A stretch of 56,824 nt of DNA. It comes from Cryptomeria japonica. Its lineage: Eukaryota; Streptophyta; Pinopsida; Cupressales; Cupressaceae. Under the pieces are notes generated by a model. The model saw only the letters and a list, made by a program, of their open reading frames with translations. It made no database searches and had not been told where the DNA came from. The stretch covers positions 64,001 through 120,824 of the forward strand of contig NW_026729267.1 of the NCBI RefSeq assembly GCF_030272615.1, read 5' to 3'. Made by a program: the position numbers and the translations under genes. Shown here piece after piece: positions 1 to 11,904 of the stretch. Within the stretch, counting starts at the first letter, position 1. The number at the start of each line of letters is the position of its first letter.

Positions 1-1177
1 TTATGTAATAATGCCCAGTATATCGATTGACTACCTTAAATTCAAACCCTAAACTTGTTGAATTAAATTCTCAATCACTTAAGTCTAAAGTAAATGAGAA
101 TGATGATTCTAAAGGATACAAGAAGTATCTTCATCTTCTTCTAGTCTAAGATCCCCTGTGAATAAAGGAATAGGGGTTAGTGAATGACATATCATTGGTT
201 ATTCATTAAATATCAGTATGTCACAAGAGATTGATGGGATTATTACAAGAGATGAGAATATGCTCAATATAAATCATATATAAGATAAAGATATGATGGA
301 GGATCATGATAATAGAATAGGATAAACAATGAGTTCCCTCAACATATTCAAAATAAAGGAAAGATATTTAGAATCTAAAATAGTCAAGCATAATGTGGAA
401 GAGAATAGGTATTCCTCCAAATGGGTTATCCCCCGAGGGAAGTGTGACTTGAACTTAGCTCCTATACCCAATAATAAACATGAACACAAAAAATCCTAAG
501 AACTAGTTATGGAGAGGACTAGACATAACATTGTTAAAAACAATGTTGAAAAGGAGAATGATAACTGCCTAGATACAAGTTGTACTAAGGGTATAGAAGT
601 CCCTAGATACAAGTCATACTAAGGGTAAAAAATCTCTATCTAAGGAGACTAAATAGGTTGGAAAGGATGACAATAAAATAATAGATGGATCCTCAAAGAC
701 TACTAAAGATAACTGGTATAATAGAACCAATAATGGTTCCTCAAAATTTAGTTGTTTGTGGATTTGAAAATAAAGACACAAATATTAGGCCTATTCATGG
801 CTTAGGAAATTTGACTAACAATAAATTGAGAAACTTTTAAAAGAATAGGGAAGATAACACCACATTCTACCATTGCCTAATACCAAACATGGATAAAGTA
901 TTGGTTATGCTTCGGCCTTAGAAAAAGGGTAGTAGAAGGATGCTCAGGACATTAAAAGTGCAAAATATGACAAGAATAAAATCAAATAAAAATAGGACAA
1001 GAATGATAATTTCAAGTTAAATTTAGATAAAATGATGGAAGGTATTGAATAATGCATGGATAGAATAATTCACATATGTTGGGCTTAGACATGGGGCAAT
1101 AAGGGAGTTCTCTATGCAAGAACAATAAAAATTGGGGTAAGGAAGTATAATAAGAAAAATAGTATACTAATTGTACT
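1..1177 (+). repeat. 1.18 kb direct repeat, copy A (LINE-associated)
   Basis: This stretch matches 3293-4473 almost base for base, in the same orientation. Homology begins before the window and stops sharply after the shared text ACTAATTGTA, at 1177 here and about 4473 in the other copy. It carries the same decayed short reading frame on the plus strand (about 330-500), including a peptide reading KWVIPRGKCDLNLAPIP. No known domain is visible inside the repeat. It is taken to be LINE ORF1-type sequence because copy B leads into a likely endonuclease start. It could equally be an unrelated repeat. Confidence 0.7.
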
Positions 1178-2164
1178 AGCAAGTGTTCAACAATTGTTCA
1201 TCTAAGGAGAAAGTCAAAGATGTCTTTTACAAGTTAGATATATATTCAAAGATTAGCAAGTTTTCAACAATTGTATTACATTAACTTCCATGAAATGATC
1301 GATATTATTATGTAAATATGGTTGATTAAATAAATAAAAATAGGTTTAATTATCAGATAAAATTTGTGATTATAGTGGTATTAAACAATGAAGGACATTG
1401 TGTGTATATATAAGGCTTAAGTAAATGAATTTATTTTATTTTATTAAAATAAAATATAATTTAATTATATCTTATTAAATAAAATAGAAAAGAAAAAGTA
1501 AATAATGTAAATGAAACAAAATATTTTATGAATAAATAATTGTAAAGTGAAACATTATAGTTTAAATATAATATGTCATAAATTGATATTTATGAATTTT
1601 TTTTAGATAGATATATTTTAGATATCTATAGTACATGACTATTAAAAATAGTATATATTCTAAATATATAAAAATAAAAAATGGAATAAATATCTTGAGC
1701 TATTTTATTTAATTAGGAGTTATTTTATGGATATCGATTTTCATTTTTATACAAAATTATTAATTTTTTTATCATAAATTGTGGGATGTGGGCCCACTCC
1801 CATATAGCATAGATACCAAAAACTAAGAATGCTTCAGATGCAAAATTGGGGAGCTACAAATATAGAGAGATAGAGAAAAACATGAAGAAGCATCTATAAA
1901 AAACCAACTTAATCATTCAAGAGATCATAACAATTCATTCCAACAAAAACTCTAGAGGTTAGCCTTTCTTTTGCTTTTGCTTTCTCCTAGTAAGGAGTGC
2001 TTCCATTGTCCATTATGTCATCATCTATCAAATCCAATGCTTCCAACCTTGTTTTTTATGTTTCATATTTCCTACCTGTACACTTGTTTCTCTTAGGAAT
2101 ATTTGGCTTTGATATCTTGCTAGCAATCTAAGATATGGTGCAAATATCAGAACAAGCCAAGACA
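1178..2164. other. AT-rich unassigned stretch
   Basis: No coding signal is visible. It is strongly AT-rich between about 1300 and 1780. It holds a perfect 10-bp palindrome, GTGGGCCCAC, at 1788-1797 and a TATAAA at 1895-1900 followed by a pyrimidine-rich run (about 1955-1990). That pattern would suit a plus-strand promoter or an LTR core, but no gene or paired LTR is seen. It separates the first direct repeat from the minus-strand LINE piece. Confidence 0.35.
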
Positions 2165-3090
2165 TAAATCTAATCTAGAAGAGAATCATGATCTTCCACA
2201 AGAGTTGGCCAGAGCTCTTCATCTTCTATGGCTAAAGTGTTAAGCTGATGATCTAAGTCATAATGGTCATGTGGATTAAAAGCAACAACAACCTCAATAG
2301 AAAGAGGGACAACGCTCTTAAACCCTTGTCCAATAGCCCCATAGTCTAGGGGAGTAGGAGAGTGATGTTCCATGAACACCCCATTTTTTTTCTCTCCTTG
2401 CAAACCCATCTCTTCAAATTAAGAGCATGAAGACGATTAACAAATTTTGCATGGCAGCCAATGATCTTATGTCCTAGTTGGTTGCATTTGTAACAACACT
2501 TTGGGAGCCCTTCATAGTTTAAATATTGCATCCACAATACCTTGTATAAATTGATAAAAACCATGTGAGGTAGTGGCCTATAAATATCAACAAGAGGACA
2601 AACTCTAGTAAACTATCTCAGAGAGAAAGAGGAAGCATCCTCAATTTTGATGAAAGTGCCAACTTGGTTGATCATAGATTCAATTAGACCCACATTTTTC
2701 ATTACTAGAGGTAAGTTATAGAGTTTTAACCAAATTAGAATGGAAGTGATTATAAATTTTGCAAGATCAAAAAAAGGAGACCAATGGATCACAAAAAAAA
2801 TAAAATTTCTAGAAAACCAAGGCCCATTATCTAGATTAAACTTTCTATCCTTTGGATCATGAAAGGTAACAAGGAAGAATCCATGATTGAATACCTCCAC
2901 CAAAGAAGTAGACACGCTAACCCAAATATGGATACAAGGATGTCAATCTCCCTTTCTCCATAAATTAATGTTGTAGATGTGATTGATGTAGATCTTAGGG
3001 AAAAAATTATCTCTTAAGTCAAGATCCTTAGTTGAATGAATTTTCTTTTGTGTGTAAAAGGGAGGTACATATTGAAAGAAATTGTTCAAT
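2165..3090 (-). pseudogene. LINE ORF1-like protein, DUF4283 plus zinc knuckle
   Basis: Read on the minus strand from about 3090 downwards. The section 2915-2613 has the plant DUF4283 pattern: an FF.V.F segment, LDNGPWF, then a WLKLYNLPL core. It is followed by a YEGLPKCCYKCNQLGH segment, whose knuckle C-X2-C-X4-H-X4-C lies at 2454-2495. DUF4283 followed by this zinc knuckle is typical of ORF1 of plant L1-type LINEs, which is thought to bind element RNA. The frame shifts between 2613 and 2564 and has stops near 2920 and 2346, so it is dead. It lies head-to-head with plus-strand LINE sequence starting near 3136. Confidence 0.7.
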
Positions 3091-3135
3091 TAACAATAAT
3101 AGGGTGTTAAAAATCTTATATTGACCAAGAAATGA

Positions 3136-5155
3136 GTGATCCTAACACTAAGGGGAAAATGGATAAAGAAAACAATGCTAAAAAAAGGATTTACTAGAAG
3201 TGACTTGGATGAGTTGGAAATGAATTCTAGAAGGGTAATAACAGACCCTGAACCTATTAACCAAAACCTGATAAGAGTACGGGTCATTTGTGTAATAATG
3301 CCTAGTATATTGATTGACTACCTTAAATTCAAACCCTAAACTTGTTGAATTAAATGCTCGATCACTTAAGTCTAAAGTAAATGAGAATGATGATTCTAAA
3401 GGATACTAGGAGTATGTTAATCTTCTCCTAGTATAAGAGCCCCTATGAATAAAGGAATAGGGGTTGGTGAATGAAGTATCATTGGTTATTCATTAAAGCT
3501 GAGTAGGTCACATGAGATTGATGGGCTTCTTACAAGAGATGAGAATATGCTCAATATAAATCATATATAAGATAAAGAAATTATGGAGGATCATGACAAT
3601 AGAAGAGGATAAACAATGAGTTCCCTCAACATATTCAAAAGAAAGGAAGGATATTTAGAATCTAAATTAGTCAAGCATAATGTGGAAGAGAATATGTATT
3701 CCTCCAAATGGGTTATCCCCCAAGGGGAGAGTGACTTGAACCTAGCTCCTATACCCTATAATAAACCTGGCCACAAAAAAAAAATACTAAGAACTAGTTA
3801 TGGAGAGGACTAGACATAACATTGTAAAAAACAATGTTGAAAATAAGAATGATAACTACCTAGATACAAATTGTACAAAGGGTATAGAAGTCCCTAGATA
3901 CAAGTCATAGTAAGGGTAAAAAATATCTATCTAAGGAGACTAAACAAGTTGGAAAGGAAGACAATATTAAAGTAATCGATGGATCCTCAAAGACTAGTAT
4001 AGATAACTAGTATAATAGAACCAATAATGGTTCCTCAAAATTTAGTTGTTTGTGGATTTTAAAATAAAGACACATATATTTGGCCTATTCATGGCTTAGG
4101 AAATTTGACTAACAATAAATTGAGAAACTTTTAAAAGAATAGGGAAGATAACACCACATGCTACCATTGCCTAATACCAAGCATGGACAAAGTATTGGTT
4201 ATGCCTTGGCCTTAGAAAATGGGTAGTAGAAGGATGCTTAGGACATTAAAAGTGCAAAATATGACAAGAATGAAATCAAATAAAATAGGACAAGAATGAT
4301 AATTTCATGTTAAATCTAGGTAAAATGATGGAAGGTATTGAATAATGCATGGATAGAATAATGCACGTGTTGGGTTTAGACATGGGGCAACAAGGGAGTT
4401 ATCTAGGCAAGAACAATAAAAATTGCCTGGTAAGGAAGTAGAATAAGAAAAATAGTATACTAATTGTAGTTCCACTAAACTTATTTTTTAATCATATTCA
4501 AGAAATAAATGATACTGATAAAGTATACAAAGTTAATGTTGTAAGTATGAAGAGGAATGAGGATTACCCTAAAAAAGGAAGAAATTCATGGATTACAATG
4601 TTTTCAAATGTCAAAAACAACATTGTATTTCCCATAAATTTGACTTGGAAAAGGTTAGGCATTGGCAGGCAAATCCCAACAATGAACTTGATAAGAGCCA
4701 CTACTCTAAATAAAACTCAAGTTTTTAAACCACCTCCTAGTCCGGCTAGTTGTTGAATATGAAGGAAAAAATTGGAATGAGGGAGATGCCCTTGCAAGGC
4801 ATCCTAAGTCTATAGATAGTCAAGAGGTCATGAAAAGTGAGATGGTACTTGTAGCAGCAAAAATTTCCTATCTTAGTGATAAGAAGTTTTTAGCAAAAGG
4901 AGACTATTTAGAGGATTAGAATAGATTTATCAAAATAAAAAAATAACAAGAGGAAAAAATAGTAGTAAGTATGATATAGAATATTATCCCAAGAGGAAAG
5001 AAAAGGTGGACAAAATTCATAGATGTTTTGACAGTTTTAGGAATTATAAAGATTTCCAACCATAATTTTATGATAATATGATTGTTAACTATTCTTCTTG
5101 GAATGTCAAGAAGACTTGAATCCCTTGATAAAAATATGTTGTGAGGAGAAATCAA
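3136..5155 (+). pseudogene. LINE fragment, ORF1 part to start of endonuclease
   Basis: Short plus-strand frames (3136-3339, 3616-3813, 4547-4756) follow one another with many stops. They look hydrophilic, as in the disordered part of an ORF1 protein. Near 5080-5150 the text reads NYSSWNV, then after a one-base shift RLESLDKNML. This resembles the opening of a plant LINE ORF2 endonuclease (SWN.RGL followed by a P/D-K pattern). The reading ends abruptly at 5155, where a copia LTR begins, so the rest of ORF2 is not in view. The endonuclease call rests on about 20 residues. Confidence 0.45.
3293..4473 (+). repeat. 1.18 kb direct repeat, copy B
   Basis: Second copy of 1-1177, starting 3292 bases downstream of the first. 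The copies differ by scattered substitutions and small indels. Copy A continues into unrelated DNA after ACTAATTGTA. Copy B continues into sequence leading to the likely LINE endonuclease start, so copy B keeps the longer original context. Confidence 0.75.
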
Positions 5156-6758
5156 TGTTGGTAATCTAAGTTACGTTGTCATTGATGTCAAACTTGTTGG
5201 TTCGGAGGTGGTTTAGTCTAGATTTAGTCTTGTTTTGTGAGAACTACTATTAGTGATAGTCGTAGTAAATGTTTAGTGGTATATTTGGTCTAGTATTGAG
5301 TGTTAAGATCTTAGTGAAGATATTGTGCTTACATGAATAGTTTTCAGAAGATCAATGTAGCAGAAGTTTCAATATATAGGAAATAGTATTTAACACCCCA
5401 ATGGAAGAATGTTTTGTTTTAGATTGTGAAGAATAGGGTATGTAGACTTGGATATAATGTTAATGTTCTATGAATGGTTTACTATCAAGTTTGTAGGTTC
5501 TCTGGTTTCTCAGATGATGAGATCAGTTCTTGTTGTTCTCTAACAGTGAGAGTGTACACCAAACTAGTCCAGGATTCACTTGGTGGCTTTCACATATGTG
5601 AATTCAAGTGTTGTGGTTTGGAGGACATGCTTATATGGTTTGTGCTATGTTCCAATTTGAATCTATAGTATTATAATTTTTTCACATGTGATTTATACTA
5701 GTATATGCTTGGTATGGTTAGTTGTGTTGGGTCTCAATGTGCTAGAATGGATTTTCCTATTTGGATTGAATCCTTTTTTGGTCTAGATAGGCATTGGAAG
5801 TTGAGTTAAATTTTTTTTCTAGATCTCACCATAATGTGTGGAGATCCACATTGGGTAATTTGTATTGAAATATGCTTTTGGACCGAGTTTTGATATTTAT
5901 CTACATGTTTCATTTGGAACCATCTTTGGAAGATGTGCTAGGGTATGTAGCTCATTGGAATCAACTTAGAAGGATGCATGGTGCTAAATTATTGTTCCCT
6001 CTTTCTCCTAAAGTGGACTGCATTGTATATTATTGGTTTGGATGTCCTAGTTTATGTAATTTTATATACTCTATTTTGGGTCAACCTTTTTGAGAGTTTT
6101 AATGAATATCTTTGTATTTAAGGATGAGTAACTATATGTGTTGAGGTGTATACTATTGTGGGATGTGTTTTAAATGATGTGATGTCAACATGATTGATAT
6201 ATAAAAAAAATTGATGGAAAAGGTGTGAGAAGTTAGTTGAGTAGAGCTTTGATAATGTTCATTAACAAAGATTGAGATCAAATGTATTTTTCATGAAATT
6301 CAACACATTTATAGGTTCAAGGTCAAAATTATGATCAATAGATCCTGTGCATTTTTCAGTTTATCTATTTCTAGTGGAAGACAATGTGTCTCTCTTGGCA
6401 TCTCTATGTATCTTTCCCTAAAGTAGTGAGTTTCAGTTGTGCAAGTCCTTTGTATCTTGCCCTAAGGTTGTGCACCTTAGCTAGCATATCCAAAGCAGTG
6501 AGCTCCCTAGTCTATAGCCTAATCATTGTAATCATTTATATCTATATTTTGAGTCTAATTCTCACCATGTTTTTTTCCTTCTTAGGTTTTCCATGTAAAA
6601 CTAGTGTTCACGAGTTGATTGTGTTTCATGCTCTTCTGATTTCGTTAAAGTAATATGTTAGTTGTGATTTAAGGTTTAATAGATAAAAAATAAAGTTTTG
6701 TTAAATATCCAAAGCAATTCACACCCACCCTGCCTTCAGTCATGTTGTGTGTTCAACA
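5156..6758 (+). repeat. Ty1/copia 5' LTR
   Basis: A 1603-bp segment beginning TGTTGGTAATC and ending GTGTTCAACA, so the ends form the short inverted repeat TGTTG/CAACA expected of an LTR. Two bases after it lies a primer-binding site, and then a copia gag. Small open frames inside it (5474-5668, 5872-6093, 6384-6653) have no domain and are not treated as genes. The matching 3' LTR is not in the window. The insertion interrupts the LINE sequence at 5155. Confidence 0.75.
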
Positions 6759-6760
6759 AG

Positions 6761-6776
6761 TGGTACCAGATCTTGG
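6761..6776 (+). other. Copia primer-binding site
   Basis: TGGTACCAGATC lies two bases after the LTR end. It closely resembles TGGTATCAGAGC, the complement of the 3' end of plant initiator-methionine tRNA used to prime many plant copia elements. Two of the first twelve bases differ. Confidence 0.7.
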
Positions 6777-6816
6777 TACCTTCTTGAGAAGCTTAACCAC
6801 TTAAGGGAGATCTGAA

Positions 6817-8161
6817 ATGGTGAAATATTTGAATTTAAAAGCACCAAAGTTTGAAGGTACAAATCACTATTATTTGAAAGAGAGAATGAGTTTCACTTGG
6901 AGTCTCTACCAAAGGGAATATGAGAAATTATTAAGACTAGTTATACTACTCCATAGAATGGTCCTCCACAAACTCTAGATGAGATAAAAGATTTTGAGAA
7001 TAATACAAAGGCTAGGATTTCTATTGTTGTTGCTTAAGTGATGAAGTGTTTAGTAGGGTTGTGGCATTGAAGACTACTAAATAAATTTGGGACAAGTTGA
7101 GAAGTGTATATGAAGGTGATTTGAAGTCAAAGCAAACTAAATTAGCAAATTTGAAGTGGAAATTTGAGAACCTATGGGAGTCTGATGATGAGTTCATTGA
7201 AGGCCTACTTCAAAGGGTAAATGAAGTTGTAAATTCTATAAAAGGTGTTACTGAAAAAAGAAAAAAAAAAAGATGTTGTGAGAAAAGTGTTGCTAACATG
7301 CCTAAACCCTACAAGCCCAAGAGGTTTTCTATTGAGGAGAGTCATAATTTGGATAAGTACACACTAGACAAACTTATTGGTTTACTGTCTACTTTTGAGA
7401 TAGTTAAAATGGATGATATCAAAAAGGAAATGAGAGAAATAAAATCCAATGTTTCAAAGAAGCCTAAAGATGAACCAGAAGCAAGTGAAGAGATGGATGG
7501 GCTTAAAACAAATTTTGTAAGGCTAAAAAGAGGAACCAAAAAGTATAGAGGTAATTTACCTCTGAAATGATTTAATTGTGGTAAAATTAGTCATTATTCT
7601 TGTAGATGTATGTATAAAGAACATTACAAAATCTCTAATGATGATGAAAGGAATAATAGATACAAAAGTAGTGACAGAAATAAGAAGATAGATGACAGAG
7701 ATAAAAGTAAAAAGAGGCTTTTGTTAAAAGGAGACACACTTATCTAAAGATGAAGATGGTTATAATTCAAATAAATAATTATTGTTCTTGGTTACAAAGG
7801 AGAAGGATAAAGGAAGGTCTAAAAGACCAAGAAACAAGAAGAATAGTGCAAACCTTGTAAAAGGAAAGATTGTTTTGCATGCTAAATTTGAACTAAAGGC
7901 TTGAATTATTGAATTCAGATCCTCAAGCTATATGAAAAGTAATAAAGGAAAGTTCATTGACCTTCAAAAGGATGATGGAGGATCGGTTAAATTTGCAGGA
8001 GAGGAAATTGCAGATCTATTTGTGAAAAAGGAATCATTACAATTGATGGTAAGCACAAGACTGATGTTGTTGTCTATACCAAAGTTCTAAGATATAATTT
8101 GTTGAGTGGAAGTCAAAAGTGAAATAAAGGTTATGGGGTCATATAAAAAGAGTTTAAATGT
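6817..8161 (+). pseudogene. Ty1/copia gag, protease and pre-integrase, 5' part
   Basis: Gag starts at ATG 6817 (MVKYLNLKAPKFEGTNHYY). It continues through a UBN2-type gag with W.KL...YEGD and KFENL (best frame 7097-7570). The zinc knuckle follows at 7566-7608, where the first Cys codon is now TGA, leaving *FNCGKISHYSC. Near 7920-8010 a degraded protease end reads SSYMKSNKGKF and DDGGSVKFAGEE, which in intact elements follows the D-S-G site. At 8060-8110 comes the pre-integrase text VLRYNLLSGSQK. Several stops and shifts make it non-functional. The reading breaks at 8161, where Gypsy-1 is inserted, and resumes at 21216. Confidence 0.8.
8157..8161. other. Target site duplication AATGT, left of Gypsy-1
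   Basis: AATGT directly precedes TGTAGCATCC of the 5' LTR and is repeated exactly at 21211-21215 after the 3' LTR. Confidence 0.85.
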
Positions 8162-9329
8162 TGTAGCATCCTAAAATTTCACCCCTTGCAATTTTGACTA
8201 CATTTGGGGCCCTCACCTTAGCAGTCTCATCTCCATGCTTCATCGGGACCTGTTTGTACCTCCTCCATGAAAAAGATTCATTTTCCACTTTGCACCTTAC
8301 ATAGCCCCTTGTTCCTAGCCCAAATTGGGGTAAGACCAGGATGCCACGCCCTAGTCCTCACTAATTGGGACCTATTTCTGGCCCCTAATCCCTATCCCAA
8401 ATTTGATGAGGAAAACAATTTCTCATGTCGGCCTATGTCAGAAAATTAAAATGATTGATGATAGGAAAGTATATAAGGAGGTATTCCCCTCTCATTTGGA
8501 AATAAAAACATTCATACAATCATAAGGTGAAAATAGGAGAAGGCAAGGAGACAACATCGAGCATTCAAGCATTCTTCATCAAGCATTCTTCAAGGTTGCA
8601 TATTATTCATTCATCAATTGTGGAGCACCATTACATTATTCATTTGCAATCATGTATGTGTGATTAGGGTTTCTCATGTTCATGCCATTTCATTCAACAT
8701 AAGTGATTATATTCAAAAAACAAAGCATCGTCATCATTCATTGCAGATCTAAGGTATACCTTTACATTATTTATTTCAAGCATTTCCAATATTTCATTCA
8801 AGGATGATTCCAAACCAGGATTTCACTAAGGCAAACCCCTATTCCCAACATATTTCCCTTTCCTTTTGTGTGCAGTAAACAAATGCGTAGTTGTACCTCA
8901 AGAATTAAGCTTTGTTTGCAGAGACAGAAAAACCCTTTTCGACATGCTGAAAGTTTGGAGAACTAAGAGGGTGGACATCCTGGTCCAAACACATTGTCCC
9001 TGCAACTTATGGAAGATTTTGCAAACCAGCTCCGAATCATCTCATACTTCTTAGATTTAGGTGCACGATGAAATCCCGAATCTGTAGTTCATTGTTTCTG
9101 CATATTTTGTCTTTAATTTTAGCATTCTATTCATTATAACAATTCAGCTTACAAAAGAGAAAGATCCAAATCAACCCAATCCACTTAGTATTTAGTTCTT
9201 TTCTTATTTAGGATTGGAGCTAGTGGATTCAACTCCTCTTTTGAATGTAAAGTCCTCCAAGTGAAAATTGACTTAGTACTTTCTCCTTTCTATGTTGCAA
9301 ATTGCTAACCTCAAATTTTCTAGTTTACC
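8162..9329 (+). repeat. Gypsy-1 5' LTR
   Basis: Starts TGTAGCATCCTAAAAT and ends at TTTACC, which corresponds to TTTACA in other copies. It matches the 3' LTR at 17205-17470 plus 20326-21210. Length is 1168 bp. Its second half (from 8741) is repeated twice more downstream together with leader sequence. Related LTRs begin at 22055 and 23063. Confidence 0.85.
8470..8478 (+). promoter_or_regulatory. TATA box of Gypsy-1 5' LTR
   Basis: TATATAAGG, preceded by a block starting TGTCGGCC and containing GAAAATTAAAATG. The same arrangement recurs in the 3' LTR (20374) and, more diverged, in the LTRs at 22373 and 23456. This conservation supports a core promoter. Confidence 0.6.
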
Positions 9330-9332
9330 TTT

Positions 9333-9348
9333 TGGTGAACCCGACTCC
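9333..9348 (+). other. Gypsy-1 primer-binding site, first copy
   Basis: TGGTGAACCCGACTCC begins three T residues after the LTR end. TGG is the expected complement of a tRNA CCA tail. The tRNA was not identified. The same site type occurs in Gypsy-3 (24355) and Gypsy-B (46117 on the minus strand). Confidence 0.6.
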
Positions 9349-10598
9349 TTACACCATTAATTCTAATTTTTGTTTTAAGATATGAGTGTATGCAACTTAA
9401 AATTCAAATTTTCATTTACAAGTTTAATATCCTTGCAAATTTTAAAAATTTTGAGGTTAATTTCATTAAAACCCAAATTTTTAATTTCAAAATTGAGCTT
9501 GTGAATTGTTTAATTTGGGATATTTATTTCAGATTTGGGTACGTTTCAATTTTAAAATTCAAATTTTCATTCACAAGACAAATTTTACAATTTAAATTTT
9601 AAAATTAAGTAGTTAATTCCAAAAACCCTAATTTTAAATTTAAAAAAAATTTGAGCTTGTGGGTTGTTTAAATTTTGAATTTCCCTATTCAAATTTGGTT
9701 GCTAATTTCAATTCAAATTCAAAATTACAATCTTAGATGAAATTTCATTTTAAATTCAAAATTTAAAATTAAGTGGTTAATTAAAAAGACCTTCATTTTT
9801 AAATTTAAATTAATCTTGTGCATTTCTCAATTTTTTCAAATCTCAATCTTAGATCTATTTTTAAATTTAAATCTTTAAATTAAGTGGTTCTTTATACAAG
9901 ACCTTAATTTTGAATTTAATTTTCTTGGGACAATTTCAAATTTAAATTTTAAAATTAAGTGGTTAATTAAGATAGCCCTAATTTTTAAGCATTATTTATT
10001 TATTTATTGCAGATCTGAGGTATACCTTTACATTATTTATTTCAAGTATTTGGAATATTTCATTCAAGGTTGATTCCAAACCAGGGTTTCACTAAGGCAA
10101 ACCCCTTTTCCCAACACATTTCCCTTTCCTTTTGTGTGCAATAAACAAATGCGTAGTTGTACCTCTGGAATTAAGCTTTATTTGTAGAGATGAAAAAATT
10201 ATTTTCAATGTTTGGAAAGTTCGGAGGACTAAGAGGGTGGGCATCCTGGTCCGAACACACGGTCCCTGCAACTTTTGGTATATTTTGCAGAGAACCTCCA
10301 AATCATCCCATACTTCTCAAATCCAGGTGCACGATGAAATCCTGAATCTGTAGCCCACTGTTTCCGCATATTTTCTCTTCAATTTCAGCATTATGTTCAT
10401 TTTAACAATTCAACTTACAAAAGAGAAAGACCCAAATCAACCCAATCCACTCAGTATTCAGTTCTTGTCTCATTTAGGATTGGATCTAGTGGATTCATCC
10501 CCTTTTTTAAACGTAAAGTCCTCAAAGTGAAAATTGACTTAGTAATTTCTCCTTTCTATGTTGCAAATTGCTAAGCTCAAATTTTCTACTTTACATTT

Positions 10599-10614
10599 TG
10601 GTGAACCCGACTCC
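10599..10614 (+). other. Primer-binding site, second copy
   Basis: TGGTGAACCCGACTCC, identical to 9333-9348, after a perfect TTTACA LTR-type end at 10595. It lies in the second tandem unit. Confidence 0.6.
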
Positions 10615-11888
10615 TTAAACCATTAATTCTATTTTTTTGTTTTAAGATCTGAGTATATGCAACTTAAAATTCAAATTTTCATTTACATGTTTAATTTCCT
10701 TGCAAATTTTAAAAATTTTGAGGCTAATTTCATTAAAACCCTAATTTTTAATTTCAAAATTAAGCTTGTGAATTGTTTAATTTGTGATATTTATTTTAGA
10801 TCTGAGTACTTTTTCAATTTCAAAATTCAAATTTCCATTCATAAGACAAATTTCACAATTTAAATTTTAAAATTATGTGGTTAATTCAAAAAACCCTAAT
10901 TTAAAAAAAAATAAAAAGTTGAGCTTGTGCATTGTTTAAATTTTGAATTTCCCTCTTCAAATTTGGTTGCTAATTTTAATTCAAATTCAAAATTACAATC
11001 TTAGATCAAATTTAACTTTTAAATTCAAAATTTAAAATTAAGTGGTTAATTAAAAGACCCCAATTTGTAAATTTAAATTAATCTTGTGCATTTCCCAATT
11101 TTTCCAAATCTCAATCCTAGATCTAATTTTAAAGTTAAATTTTAAAATTAAGTGGTTCTTTCTACAAGACCCCAATTTTGAATTTAATTTAAGACCCCAA
11201 TTTTGAATTTAATTTTCTTGGGACAATTTCAAATTTAAATTTTAAAATTAAGTGGTTAATTAAGAGAGCCCTAATTTTTAAGTATTATTTATTTATTTAT
11301 TGTAGATCCGAGGTATACCTTTAAATTATTTATTTCAAGCATTTGCAATATTTCATTCAAGTTTGATTCCAAACCAAGGTTTCACTAAGGCAAACCCCTA
11401 TTCCCAACACATTTCCCTTTTCTTTTGTGTGCAGTAAACAAATGCGTAGTTGTACCTCAGGAATTAAGCTTTATTTGTAGAGACGGAAAAACCCTTTTCG
11501 ACATGCGGAAATTTCAGAGGACTAAGAGAGTGGGCGTCCTGGTCCGAACACATGGTCCCTTCAACTTTTGGCAGATTTTGTAGACCAGCTCTGAATCATC
11601 CCATACTTTTTATATCCATGTGCATGATGAAATCCCGAATATGTAGCTCACTATTTCCGCATATTTTGTCTTCAATTTCAGCATTTTATTCATTTTAATA
11701 ATTCAACTTACAAAAGAAAAAGACCCAAATCAACCCAATCCACTCAATATTCAATTCTTGTCTCATTCAGGATTGGATCTAGTGGATCTCCTCTTTTGAT
11801 TGTAAAGTCCTCCAAGGAAAAATTGACTTAGTAATTTCTCCTTTCTATGTTGCAAATTGCTAACGTCAAATTTTTCTACTTTACATTT

Positions 11889-11904
11889 TGGTGAACTCGA
11901 CTCC
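11889..11904 (+). other. Primer-binding site, third copy
   Basis: TGGTGAACTCGACTCC, one base different from the other two, after an LTR-type end TTTACA at 11885. It lies in the third tandem unit, the one nearest the coding zone. Confidence 0.6.
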
